In this document: positions 16,828-25,586 of the stretch, in pieces
Layout of the letters: each line of letters begins with the position of its first letter
Position numbering within the stretch: the stretch's first letter is position 1
Source of the DNA: Neobacillus citreus
Lineage (GTDB): Bacteria > Bacillota > Bacilli > Bacillales > Cytobacillaceae
Direction: 5' to 3'
Length of the DNA: 33,999 nt
Assembly (NCBI RefSeq): GCF_018343545.2
Contig: NZ_JAGYPE020000004.1
Location: forward strand, 1 to 33,999
Program-made: the position numbers and the translations under genes
Notes under the pieces: model-generated
Seen by the model: the letters and a program-made list of their open reading frames with translations, nothing else
What the model was told of the DNA's origin: nothing
Databases searched by the model: none

Positions 16828-18522
16828 ATGACATTTACACAAAATTTTACGGCGGTGGGGGATAGTCTCGCCTTATCCGCTTTGATAGCTCTTATACCAA
16901 TTTTATATTTTTTCTGGGCTTTAGCCATAAAACGCATGAAAGGCTATTTAGCTGGTTTAACAACACTACTAATTGCTTTAATACTTGCAGTAGTTGCATT
17001 TAAAATGCCTGCCGGTATGGCGGTCATGTCTGCCACGCAGGGTGCCGTATATGGAATATTGCCTATAGGCTGGATCATTATCACATCTGTATTCCTCTAC
17101 AAATTAACCGTCAAGACTGGCCAATTCGATATTATCCGCCATTCGGTCGTTTCACTTACCGAGGACAGACGTCTTCAAGCACTTTTGGTAGCGTTCTCAT
17201 TTGGAGCATTCCTTGAAGGAGCTGCCGGTTTTGGCGCTCCGGTTGCCATCTCAGCAGCGCTTCTTGTGGGTCTTGGATTTAATCCTCTTTACGCTGCTGG
17301 CCTGTGTTTAATAGCCAATACAGCGCCTGTTGCCTTTGGTGCAATCGGAACTCCAATCATTGCCGTCGAAGGACCAACTGGGATATCAGCATTGGAAATT
17401 TCCAAAATGGTCGGACGTCAGTTGCCGTTCTTATCATTATTCGTTCCGTTTTATTTAGTTGTTATTATGGCAGGGTTTAAGAAAGCAGTAGAAATCTTAC
17501 CGGCCATTTTCATCACAGGGTTCACTTTTGCAGTAACTCAATACTTAAGCTCCAACTTCCTTGGTCCAGAACTTCCCGATATTTTATCTGCACTAGTGTC
17601 ATTGTTTGCCCTAGCAATTTTCTTAAAATTTTGGAAACCAAAAACTATTTTCCGCTTTTCATCTGAGCAAGAACTGGCTGCATCTGTTGCTGCTAAAGTA
17701 TCCAATAGTCAGCAAGTAAAATACTCAGGTGGGCAAATTTTTAAAGCTTGGTCACCATTCCTTGTATTGACTGCATTTATTACGATTTGGGGAATCCCAA
17801 CAGTCAAATTGGCTTTGACGGGTCATTATGAAGGAACAAACGCTATTTTGAAAGCGGTAAATGCTCTTGGACATGCGTTAACACTGATGCCTGAAGTTCC
17901 ATTATTAAACAACCAAGTCATTAATTCTGCCGGTGCTCCGGTTGCGGCCATTTATAAGCTGGAAATCTTGGGTGCAGCTGGTACATCAGTCATTATTGCC
18001 GCCATTGTCACCAAGTTTATCGTTAAAATTTCTTGGAAAGAATGGGTTGCAACCTTTGGGGAAACTCTCAACGAACTAAAGTTCCCTATCATTACAATCG
18101 CTTCAGTTGTAGGGTATGCCTATGTAACTAACTCATCGGGGATGAGTACGACATTAGGAATGACGCTCGCAAAAACAGGTTCCTTATTTGCCTTTTTCTC
18201 TCCAGTCCTTGGATGGTTAGGCGTGTTTATCACTGGATCAGATACATCATCGAACCTTTTGTTTGGTGCAATGCAAAAGGTGACAGCACTGAACCTTGGT
18301 ATGGATCCGGTATTAGCAGTCGCTGCAAACTCTTCGGGTGGGGTTACTGGAAAAATGATTTCACCACAATCGATTGCTGTAGCGTGTGCAGCTGTAGGCC
18401 TGGCAGGAAAAGAGGCCGACTTGTTCCGCTTTACGGTTAAACACAGTATTGTTTTGGTCTTTATTGTCTGTATCATGACATTCCTGCAAAATAGCATTGT
18501 ATTAGGTTGGATGGTTCCATAA
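16828..18522 (+). CDS. lctP: LctP-family lactate/glycolate permease
   Basis: The 564-residue inner-membrane permease imports L-lactate, D-lactate or glycolate with protons. It has about 12 to 14 hydrophobic segments along its length. Family signatures include FGAFLEGAAGFGAPVAISAALL, broken here as GAFLEGAAGFGAPVAI, then ANTAPVAFGAIGTPIIA and, near the C-terminus, GVFITGSDTSSNLLFGAMQ and NSSGGVTGKMISPQSIAVAC. The size equals Bacillus LctP/LutP and E. coli GlcA. GGGGGA precedes ATG 16828. Because it stands with glcEFD and malate synthase, glycolate is a likely substrate, as for E. coli GlcA. It has its own promoter and terminator. Confidence 0.93.
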   Translation: MTFTQNFTAVGDSLALSALIALIPILYFFWALAIKRMKGYLAGLTTLLIALILAVVAFKMPAGMAVMSATQGAVYGILPIGWIIITSVFLYKLTVKTGQFDIIRHSVVSLTEDRRLQALLVAFSFGAFLEGAAGFGAPVAISAALLVGLGFNPLYAAGLCLIANTAPVAFGAIGTPIIAVEGPTGISALEISKMVGRQLPFLSLFVPFYLVVIMAGFKKAVEILPAIFITGFTFAVTQYLSSNFLGPELPDILSALVSLFALAIFLKFWKPKTIFRFSSEQELAASVAAKVSNSQQVKYSGGQIFKAWSPFLVLTAFITIWGIPTVKLALTGHYEGTNAILKAVNALGHALTLMPEVPLLNNQVINSAGAPVAAIYKLEILGAAGTSVIIAAIVTKFIVKISWKEWVATFGETLNELKFPIITIASVVGYAYVTNSSGMSTTLGMTLAKTGSLFAFFSPVLGWLGVFITGSDTSSNLLFGAMQKVTALNLGMDPVLAVAANSSGGVTGKMISPQSIAVACAAVGLAGKEADLFRFTVKHSIVLVFIVCIMTFLQNSIVLGWMVP

Positions 18523-18546
18523 AATAGAATCCAATCCGTTTCGGTT

Positions 18547-18577
18547 AAGGTCAGCCAAATTTTAGGCTGGCCTTTTT
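18547..18577 (+). terminator. Terminator of the permease gene
   Basis: AAGGTCAGCC (18547-18556) pairs with GGCTGGCCTT (18565-18574, one wobble) around an AAATTTTA loop, followed by TTTGTG. It lies 25 bases after the stop. Confidence 0.85.
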
Positions 18578-18923
18578 GTGATACCTGGTGAAGGTACAGT
18601 GCCTTGGGCGGTGTGTTTTTTAATTTGCTAGAAAAAGGGGATTAGATAACCTAAAATTGGTAGGATTTGAACTAGTTATTGGAAGATCTGCGGTTGGCTT
18701 TTATCGACAAGTTTCAAAACAGAATGCCATCTCTATTTGTCATAAAAATTATTTTTCGAGCTTTGTCGAAAAAACAAATTTTCTTAAAAATTTTTGTTAA
18801 AATAATTTGGATAAGTCTGATTTTTATTCTAGTAAGTTTCAATAGGTTAATTGTAAACTAGAGTATATATATGAAATGGTTTTCAGCATTAAACAAACTT
18901 GGCAGAGCGGTGAAAAAATAATT
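18578..18923. other. Gap before the sensor kinase operon
   Basis: No convincing gene in about 345 bases. A 60-codon frame at 18679-18861 has no ribosome binding site and is low-complexity Ile/Phe/Lys, as expected of AT-rich non-coding DNA. TATATATA near 18864 could be a -10 region but lacks a matching -35. A GTTTTTT...GGGGAT pair near 18615-18642 is too widely spaced for a sigma-B promoter. Confidence 0.4.
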
Positions 18924-21593
18924 ATGAAATTTAAAACAAAATTGTATTTAGGGTTTGGCTTATTGATTTTCCTGTTTATTGTTTTTTTATTATTCTTAAT
19001 GATGCTGATGAATCAGTTGAACACGAATATGAAGAATGCCGTTGACAACTACGAACTGGCAAAGACTGCCTACAAGATCCAAGATTCCCTCAATTGGTAT
19101 CGCAGTGATTCCAAGGGCATTTTGGCGAATCCGCCAGCTGACCTGTTAAAAGAATTTCAAGATCATAAGGAACAAAGTTACTTGAATGCCAATCAAGCGA
19201 TTGAGACTCTCCGTAAGCTCGACAAACGCGAAAAATCTCAGAAAGTCATCGCTGAGTTACAATCATTAAGTATTCAGCTCCGTGCTATGGAGGCAAAGAC
19301 CAATAAGTTAATGGAACAAAACAAAGACGAAGAAGCAAGGAACCTATTTTGGTATGATACGTGGGATGTCATTGATAAAATGACAAGTGATGCCAATTAC
19401 TTACAGACCATTCAGGAGGATGGAGTCCAAAGTGAATTTGAGCTGTCGAACAATACCACCTCCACCGCCTACAAATTCATATTTGGCTATGCTGTCGCCG
19501 TTCTCATCTTGGGCGGAGCGATCACATTCTTTATCCTAAGGAGTATGTCTAAAAATTTAAATAATGTCATGTCCGTTTTCACAAGCGCCGCCTTTGGCAA
19601 GGGGGACCATCTGCCGCGGATCAAAGTGAAAACAAAGGATGAAATTGGGAAAATCTCAATCGCTTATAATGAAATGGCCCAGGTGCTTGAGAAACATCAT
19701 AAACAAGAAAAAGAATTAAAAATTGCAGCTGAGGAACAAAGCTGGTTAAATACGAAGATTGCGGAAATTGCCACGATGTACCCCGGCATTAACAACCTTA
19801 ATGAATTAGCTCAGCTTTTTATTACAAGGTTGGCGCCTATTGTCGGGGCAAGCTACGGGCTTATTTATATGAAGGAAGACAGCGTATTTCGAAGGTATGG
19901 GTCATATGCCGGCCAGGAGGAGCCTGTTGGGCGGGAAAGTTTCTCTGTGGGTGAAGGGCTAGTCGGTCAATGTGCGCTTGACAGAAGGCCGATATCGCTT
20001 GAAGACATACCCGATAATTATATCAAAATTTCATCCGGCACTGGCGAAGCGTCCCCAAACAGCATCCTTGTCATTCCTGCTGAATATCAGGGAGAAGTGC
20101 TTGCTGTCATTGAACTCGCTTCATTTAAACCATTCGCTCGGCTTGAACAGGTACTCCTTGAGGAAGTTGTCAGCCATCTTGGGATCAACATAAAGAGTAT
20201 CCAAAGGCATATGCGGGTGGAAGAATTGCTCCAGGAATCACAAACCCTGACCGAAGAGCTGCAAAGTCAGTCCGAAGAACTGCAATTGCAGCAGGAAGAA
20301 TTACGGACCGTCAATGAACAGCTTGAAGAGCAGTTCAAAAGCTCCGAGAAAAAAACGCATGAACTTGAAAAAATTAAAAATATGCTTGAGGAGAAGGCTC
20401 AGCAATTAATGATGAGTTCCCAATATAAATCCGAGTTTCTTGCCAATATGTCACACGAGCTGCGGACACCGCTGAACAGCTTGTTGATTCTGGCACAAAT
20501 GCTTTCAGAAAACAGCGCTCAAAACCTAACCCCAAAGCAGGTTGAATATGCAAAAACAATCCTTTCCTCTGGACATGACCTGCTGCGGTTAATCAATGAT
20601 GTCCTTGATATCTCTAAAATTGAGGCTGGTAAGATGGAGATTTACCTAGAGAAAACAGAGATTCAAGAAATAAAGGCATCACTCGAGTCACAATTTTTCC
20701 CGCTGGCACGGCAAAAGGGACTCGACTTTTCGATTCAGCTTGACCGTTTTTTACCGGGTCTAATCCATACAGATCCACAGCGGCTCCAGCAAATTCTTAC
20801 CAATTTGCTATCAAATGCCTTCAAATTTACAGAAAAGGGCCGGATTTTGCTGCGGATTGAGAAAGCAAAGCAAACTGCTTTTTCAGAGGAAAAGGGAAAT
20901 AATCAAGTCGAAACCATGATTGCTTTTTCAGTGAGAGATACAGGGATTGGCATTTCACTAGAGAATCAGAAGTTAATTTTTGAGGCCTTTCAACAAGCCG
21001 ATGGAACGACAAGCCGCAAATATGGCGGCACTGGCCTGGGGCTATCGATCAGCCGCGAACTGGCTCAGCTTTTAGGCGGCTATCTGACGGTTGACAGCAA
21101 AATCGGCGAAGGCAGCACGTTTACATTATACATTCCTGGTTTGGCATATGAACCAGCACGGCTTGAGGCGGCCGTCACGGTTGAAGAATCAAAGCCGGCT
21201 AGTTTTACCGGGGAATCGCTTGAAGGGAAAAAAATCCTGATTGTCGACGATGATATGCGCAATATTTTTGCTTTAACAACAGCACTTGAAAGCTATTTTG
21301 TTGACGTCGTTTTTGCGGAAAATGGCAGGGAAGGCATCGATGTCCTGCAAAAAAATCCGGATATTGACCTCGTGTTGATGGACATTATGATGCCGGAAAT
21401 GGATGGGTTTGAAGCGATTCGCGCTATCCGCCAGATGCCTGAATATATGAATCTTCCTATCATTGCCCTGACCGCAAAAGCAATGAAAAGTGATCGAAAA
21501 AAATGCATCGAAGCCGGGGCATCTGATTATATCAGCAAACCCGTGCATATAGAGCAACTTATTTCCATTATGCGAGTTTGGCTATATCGATAA
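18924..21593 (+). CDS. Membrane hybrid histidine kinase, RsbK-like
   Basis: The 889-residue sensor starts at ATG 18924, just before the first transmembrane helix. An upstream ATG at 18876 would add 16 polar residues without a clear binding site. Order: helix 1 (about 7-30), an all-helical extracytoplasmic sensor (30-183, CHASE3/4HB-like), helix 2 (185-207), HAMP (208-262), GAF (290-430), a Gln/Glu-rich coiled coil (432-495), and HisKA with SHELRTPLN, phospho-acceptor His511. The ATPase domain has NLLSNAFKFTEKG, DTGIGI and GGTGLGLSIS. The C-terminal receiver has acids near 774-776, phospho-acceptor Asp820 and Lys872. This is the layout I know for B. cereus RsbK. A CheR-like gene follows after 17 bases, as in rsbK-rsbM. 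The signal is unknown. Confidence 0.92.
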   Translation: MKFKTKLYLGFGLLIFLFIVFLLFLMMLMNQLNTNMKNAVDNYELAKTAYKIQDSLNWYRSDSKGILANPPADLLKEFQDHKEQSYLNANQAIETLRKLDKREKSQKVIAELQSLSIQLRAMEAKTNKLMEQNKDEEARNLFWYDTWDVIDKMTSDANYLQTIQEDGVQSEFELSNNTTSTAYKFIFGYAVAVLILGGAITFFILRSMSKNLNNVMSVFTSAAFGKGDHLPRIKVKTKDEIGKISIAYNEMAQVLEKHHKQEKELKIAAEEQSWLNTKIAEIATMYPGINNLNELAQLFITRLAPIVGASYGLIYMKEDSVFRRYGSYAGQEEPVGRESFSVGEGLVGQCALDRRPISLEDIPDNYIKISSGTGEASPNSILVIPAEYQGEVLAVIELASFKPFARLEQVLLEEVVSHLGINIKSIQRHMRVEELLQESQTLTEELQSQSEELQLQQEELRTVNEQLEEQFKSSEKKTHELEKIKNMLEEKAQQLMMSSQYKSEFLANMSHELRTPLNSLLILAQMLSENSAQNLTPKQVEYAKTILSSGHDLLRLINDVLDISKIEAGKMEIYLEKTEIQEIKASLESQFFPLARQKGLDFSIQLDRFLPGLIHTDPQRLQQILTNLLSNAFKFTEKGRILLRIEKAKQTAFSEEKGNNQVETMIAFSVRDTGIGISLENQKLIFEAFQQADGTTSRKYGGTGLGLSISRELAQLLGGYLTVDSKIGEGSTFTLYIPGLAYEPARLEAAVTVEESKPASFTGESLEGKKILIVDDDMRNIFALTTALESYFVDVVFAENGREGIDVLQKNPDIDLVLMDIMMPEMDGFEAIRAIRQMPEYMNLPIIALTAKAMKSDRKKCIEAGASDYISKPVHIEQLISIMRVWLYR

Positions 21594-21610
21594 GAAAGGT
21601 TTAATTATAA

Positions 21611-22456
21611 ATGGAAAAATTAATATCATTCGACAAGAGTGAAATTGAAAAGATTGAAATGAACCTGCTGCTAGAGGGGATTTATCGCTTATATGGGGTT
21701 GATTTCCGTAATTATTCTGCCCCGTTTGTGAAGCGGCGAACTGAACATCGGATCCGGACGGAGAAGCTCTCAGGAATCTCTGACCTCCAGCAAAAGATTC
21801 TCTACGACCCGCTGTTGATGCGTCGCTTATTTAACGATTTTTCAATAAATGTGACGGAAATGTTCCGCGACCCTTCGTTTTTTCTAGCATTTCGGACAAA
21901 GGTTGTTCCGCTCTTGCGCAATTATCCAACGATTCGGATTTGGCATGTCGGCTGTGCAACTGGTGAAGAGGTCCTGTCGATGGCGATTCTCCTGCATGAG
22001 GAAGGCCTTTATAAAAAAACTAGACTTTATGCCACCGATATTAGCGAGGCGGCCCTGGACCAGGCCAAAAAAGCGATGATGCCCTTGAACAAAATGAAAA
22101 ATTATACGAAAAACTACCTTGAGGCAGGCGGGACAAGTGCTTTTTCCGAATATTATGTTGCCCGGGAGTCATGCGCCGCCTTCCATTCTTTTCTTACGGA
22201 AAATGTAGTGTTTGCGCAGCATAATTTAGCCACCGACCAATCGTTTAATGAATTTCATGTCATCATTTGCCGGAATGTCATGATCTATTTTAATAAATCG
22301 CTGCAAAATCGTGTGCTGCACCTGCTGCATGAAAGTCTGTCTGCATCCGGATTCCTTGGCTTGGGAAGTAAGGAAGGAATCCAGTTTACCGATATCGCAA
22401 ATTATTATGAGGAAGTCGATTCTGATGAGAAACTCTACCGTAAAATCCATTCATAA
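21611..22456 (+). CDS. CheR-type protein glutamate methyltransferase, RsbM-like
   Basis: The 281-residue cytosolic enzyme transfers methyl groups from S-adenosylmethionine to glutamates of a sensor. The CheR N-terminal helices (about 12-80) lead to INVTEMFRDPSFF, the substrate-side motif. The SAM loop GCATGEEVLS follows at 114-123, then YATDISEAALDQAKK, where an Asp binds the ribose, and the late IICRNVMIYFNK motif. No receptor or CheB demethylase is nearby. Seventeen bases separate it from the hybrid kinase and it overlaps the next gene by 32 bases, so the most likely substrate is the kinase beside it, as B. cereus RsbM methylates RsbK. Confidence 0.92.
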   Translation: MEKLISFDKSEIEKIEMNLLLEGIYRLYGVDFRNYSAPFVKRRTEHRIRTEKLSGISDLQQKILYDPLLMRRLFNDFSINVTEMFRDPSFFLAFRTKVVPLLRNYPTIRIWHVGCATGEEVLSMAILLHEEGLYKKTRLYATDISEAALDQAKKAMMPLNKMKNYTKNYLEAGGTSAFSEYYVARESCAAFHSFLTENVVFAQHNLATDQSFNEFHVIICRNVMIYFNKSLQNRVLHLLHESLSASGFLGLGSKEGIQFTDIANYYEEVDSDEKLYRKIHS

Positions 22457-24401
22457 TATCCATCCTGTGGATCCAATCAATATTTTAATGGTCGATGACC
22501 GCCCGGAAAACCTGCTCGCTTTAGAGGCAGTTTTAGCATCGCCCCATTATCGTTTAGTGAAGGCAGGCTCGGGTGAGGAAGCGCTAAAATGTGTACTGAG
22601 GCAGAATTTTGCCGTCATTTTGCTGGATGTGCAAATGCCAGGCTTGAACGGTTTTGAAACGGCAAAATTGATTAAGGCGCGGGAAAAATCAAAGTTTGTT
22701 CCAATTATTTTTATCACGGCTATCAGTCAAACGACCGAGCATGTCCTAAAGGGATATAATTTAGGGGCAGTTGATTATATTTTTAAGCCGTTCCATCCGG
22801 AGACATTAAAGTTAAAGGTGCAGGAGTTTGTCAAAATCCATCAAAATCAGGATCGTAAGGAAATCGAGCGGAAGCAAGAGCTTCTTCATGTAAACGCAAA
22901 GCTGAACAAGACGACCCTTGATTTGCAAAAAAAAGAAGAATTGGCCCGGGTGATTGAAGAAACACTGATTGACACGATTATTACGTTTGACCAGGAAGGG
23001 TCGATAATCTCGGTCAATCCTGCAGCCCAAAAATTATTTGGCTATTCAATGGGGGATTTTTTGGGACTTAAAATGGAGGACCTTTTTGTGAAAATGTGGG
23101 ATCAAAATGGATCCTCCATCGGGAAAATGCTTGAGGCTGTTGCCAAGCATAAAAACGAAAATCACTTTCCTGTCGAGCTGCAAATCGGTGAGGCTGTTAT
23201 CCATAATGAGCATTTCTACGTTTGTTCGCTGCGCGATATTACCGAGCGGAAGCAGCAATACGAGCTGCTCGAGAAGCTGGTGGAAGAGAGGACGAATGAA
23301 CTTGTCATTGCCAACGAAAAGCTGCGTAAAGAAATAGAGGTACGGATGCAATTTGAAGAAGAGCTGCGGAAGGAAATTGAAGTCCGAAAACAATTTTCTG
23401 AAGACCTGCGCCTGTCGCAGGAGCATTTTTATAAAATTTTTCAATCAAGTCCCTGCCTGATTGAAATTCGTTCATTGACTGACAACAGGTACCTGGACGT
23501 CAATGCAAGCTGGCTCAAATTTACCGGTTATTCCTTAGTAGAGGTCATCGGCCGGCAACCGGCGATTTTACCTGCCTGCCACAAGGAATCCTCGCAAAAT
23601 GAAAAGATTCATTACCTAACAAAATCAGGAGAGAAGCGGCAGGGATTGTTGGCAACTGAAATCATTGAGGTGAAAGGTGAAAGCTGCATTCTCAGCGTGA
23701 TAACTGATGTAACCGAGCTTGAACAATTGGGAGCGAAAATAGCGCGCCTAGACCGCCTCAATTTAATTGGTGAAATGGCGGCGGGAATTGCCCATGAAAT
23801 TAGGAATCCGATGACCACCGTCAAAGGGTTTTTGGAGCTTTCAAAGAAAAGCATCGACAATCTATCCGTTCAATATATTGATTTAATGCTGTCCGAACTG
23901 GACCGGGCCAATTCAATTATTTCCGAATTTCTTAATTTAGCGAAAAACAAGCAATCGTATAAAAAATCTCAGTGGTTGAATCCGATTATTGAGGGGCTTT
24001 ATCCTTTGATCAAAGCCGAAGCGCTGCTGACGGATAAAACGGTCTCCTTGCTGTTATCGGAAGTCCCGATGCTTTATCTTGATGAAAAAGAAATTAGCCA
24101 ACTAATTCTTAATCTTTCCCTGAATGGGCTCGAGTCGATGGCAGCCGGCGGGGAATTGACAATTAAAACTTATCTTGACGGGCAGGATGTAGTGCTGGAA
24201 ATCCAAGACCAAGGCTCCGGTATCGAACCTGAACTGATCGAAATGATCGGGACACCGTTTTTCACTACCAAAGATTCCGGGACTGGCCTGGGCCTGCCCA
24301 TCTGCTATAGTGTCGCCGAGCGTCATGGAGCCGTTATCGATATGCAAACAAGCACTGAAGGAACAACCTTTCTTGTACGTTTTCGGGAAAGGGATTTCTA
24401 G
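22425..24401 (+). CDS. Receiver-PAS-PAS histidine kinase with a sporulation-kinase-like H-box
   Basis: The 658-residue soluble protein starts at ATG 22425 (AGGAAG at 22410-22415), inside the end of the CheR gene. The 22311 frame start has no binding site. Order: a receiver domain (about 15-135; Asp68 in VILLDVQMPG, Lys in FKPFHPE), PAS (about 165-275), a coiled coil with repeated LRKEIEVR units (about 280-330), a second PAS (about 330-435), then HisKA with AAGIAHEIRNPMTTVKGF, His457. The HATPase domain (about 553-655) has NLSLNGLESM, DQGSGI and GTGLGLPI. The H-box resembles the kinases KinA-E that phosphorylate Spo0F. The receiver probably accepts phosphate from the hybrid kinase. No transmembrane segment is seen. 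Confidence 0.92.
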   Translation: MRNSTVKSIHNIHPVDPINILMVDDRPENLLALEAVLASPHYRLVKAGSGEEALKCVLRQNFAVILLDVQMPGLNGFETAKLIKAREKSKFVPIIFITAISQTTEHVLKGYNLGAVDYIFKPFHPETLKLKVQEFVKIHQNQDRKEIERKQELLHVNAKLNKTTLDLQKKEELARVIEETLIDTIITFDQEGSIISVNPAAQKLFGYSMGDFLGLKMEDLFVKMWDQNGSSIGKMLEAVAKHKNENHFPVELQIGEAVIHNEHFYVCSLRDITERKQQYELLEKLVEERTNELVIANEKLRKEIEVRMQFEEELRKEIEVRKQFSEDLRLSQEHFYKIFQSSPCLIEIRSLTDNRYLDVNASWLKFTGYSLVEVIGRQPAILPACHKESSQNEKIHYLTKSGEKRQGLLATEIIEVKGESCILSVITDVTELEQLGAKIARLDRLNLIGEMAAGIAHEIRNPMTTVKGFLELSKKSIDNLSVQYIDLMLSELDRANSIISEFLNLAKNKQSYKKSQWLNPIIEGLYPLIKAEALLTDKTVSLLLSEVPMLYLDEKEISQLILNLSLNGLESMAAGGELTIKTYLDGQDVVLEIQDQGSGIEPELIEMIGTPFFTTKDSGTGLGLPICYSVAERHGAVIDMQTSTEGTTFLVRFRERDF

Positions 24402-24433
24402 AAAAAAATTATATTTTTGTTTTTTTAAAATTT

Positions 24434-24462
24434 TGATACAAAAGAACCATCCCCATGCATCC
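24434..24462. repeat. REP-like palindrome, copy 2 (diverged)
   Basis: TGATACAA...AGAACCATCCCC...ATGCATCC. It differs from copy 1 in its core and left end, and lies 32 bases after the kinase stop, just before the ribosome binding site of the next gene. Confidence 0.7.
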
Positions 24463-24487
24463 GTAAGAGAATAAAGGAGGAAGAGAT

Positions 24488-25405
24488 TTGACAAAAACAA
24501 ATCAAAAAATTGTTCCGCATTTATGGTATGACAAGGAGGCAAAAGATGCAGCCGAGTTTTACGTTAACATATTCCCGGACTCGAAAATTACAGATGTGAC
24601 AACCATTCACGACACACCCTCAGGTGACTCCGATATAGTCTCATTTGAGCTATGGGGCCAGAAGTTCGCGGCTATCAGCGCAGGACCTTTTTTCAAGATC
24701 AATCCGTCGATCTCTTTTATGGTAAATTTTGATCCATCACGAGATAAAGACGCGAGGGAAAAAATAGATGAAGTTTGGAACAGATTATCCGAAGGCGGCA
24801 CAGCGTTAATGCCGCTTGATAAGTATCCGTTCAGTGAGAGGTATGGCTGGATTCAGGATAAGTTTGGTTTGACATGGCAGTTAATCCTAACCAATCCAGA
24901 AGGTGAAGAGCGGCCTCCATTAATTCCATCACTTTTGTTTGTCGGTGATCAATGCGGTAACGCGGAAGAGGCGATTAATTTTTATTTATCAGTTTTTAAG
25001 GACGCGAAGCAGGGACTGATCGCCCGCTATCCTAAAGGAATGGAACCTGACAAAGAAGGAACAGTTATGTTCAGTGAATTCATGCTTGAAGATCAGTGGT
25101 TTACCGCAATGGATAGTGCCCACGATCATAAATTCAGTTTTAACGAGGCAATCTCATTTATGGTATACTGCAACACACAAGAAGAGATTGATTACTACTG
25201 GGAGAAGCTCTCTAAGGTTCCTGAAGCAGAACAATGCGGCTGGCTGAAAGACCAGTATGGTATATCCTGGCAAATTGTGCCTAGGGAGATGGACGAGATG
25301 ATGAGCAAAAGTACACCTGATCAACTTGCACGCGTAACGAAAGCATTTCTAAAAATGAAGAAATTTGATCTTGAGGAATTGCGGAAAGCATACAAGGGAT
25401 CTTGA
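24488..25405 (+). CDS. Duplicated VOC/PhnB-like protein
   Basis: The 305-residue cytosolic protein has two copies of a PhnB-like glyoxalase fold. The first half (about 5-140) starts [21 protein letters not shown] and the second (about 150-290) starts [21 protein letters not shown]. Both close with a matching [16 protein letters not shown] / [16 protein letters not shown] end. Such tandem VOC proteins are widespread and largely uncharacterised. Annotated names such as 3-demethylubiquinone methyltransferase are misleading for this fold. AAAGGAGGAAGAG sets the TTG start, seven bases away. It is probably a metal- or small-molecule-binding enzyme or resistance protein. The substrate cannot be told. 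Confidence 0.88.
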   Translation: MTKTNQKIVPHLWYDKEAKDAAEFYVNIFPDSKITDVTTIHDTPSGDSDIVSFELWGQKFAAISAGPFFKINPSISFMVNFDPSRDKDAREKIDEVWNRLSEGGTALMPLDKYPFSERYGWIQDKFGLTWQLILTNPEGEERPPLIPSLLFVGDQCGNAEEAINFYLSVFKDAKQGLIARYPKGMEPDKEGTVMFSEFMLEDQWFTAMDSAHDHKFSFNEAISFMVYCNTQEEIDYYWEKLSKVPEAEQCGWLKDQYGISWQIVPREMDEMMSKSTPDQLARVTKAFLKMKKFDLEELRKAYKGS

Positions 25406-25446
25406 GAATAAGCCTAAGAGATATAAAAATAAATGAAGTAGAATTC

Positions 25447-25477
25447 GGAGTGTTGGTTCAATCCCGACCACCGATAT
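25447..25477 (+). pseudogene. Decayed tRNA-Leu 3' end
   Basis: Aligned with the tRNA-Leu fragment at 5864-5895, this run shares the T-arm and acceptor strand: GGAGTGTTGGTTCAATCCCG continues ACCACCGATAT. Four positions differ, all transitions, so the T stem can still pair with one wobble. The anticodon arm and 5' half are missing. A REP copy follows 22 bases later. Confidence 0.6.
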
Positions 25478-25499
25478 ACATAATATAGCAGTATTATAA

Positions 25500-25528
25500 T
25501 GATACACGAGAACCGTCCCCATGCATCA
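25500..25528. repeat. REP-like palindrome, copy 3
   Basis: TGATACAC...AGAACCGTCCCC...ATGCATCA, full 29 bases. An ATG inside it at 25521 opens the frame of the following gene but lacks a ribosome binding site. Confidence 0.8.
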
Positions 25529-25586
25529 CTTGCCTTTGTTAGGGAAAAGTATGGATGAAAAGAATTTCATTTTGGGGGATCTTGCA

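Noticed and set aside
18600..18650. Sigma-B promoter before the RsbK-like gene
   Set aside because: GTTTTTT and GGGGAT are 16 bases apart, outside the 12-15 base range expected for sigma-B.
18679..18861. 60-codon frame before the kinase operon
   Set aside because: No ribosome binding site and a composition (Ile, Phe, Lys) typical of AT-rich non-coding DNA.
24488..25405. Naming the VOC protein a 3-demethylubiquinone methyltransferase
   Set aside because: The sequence is a doubled VOC fold without a methyltransferase SAM motif. Bacillus makes menaquinone, not ubiquinone.
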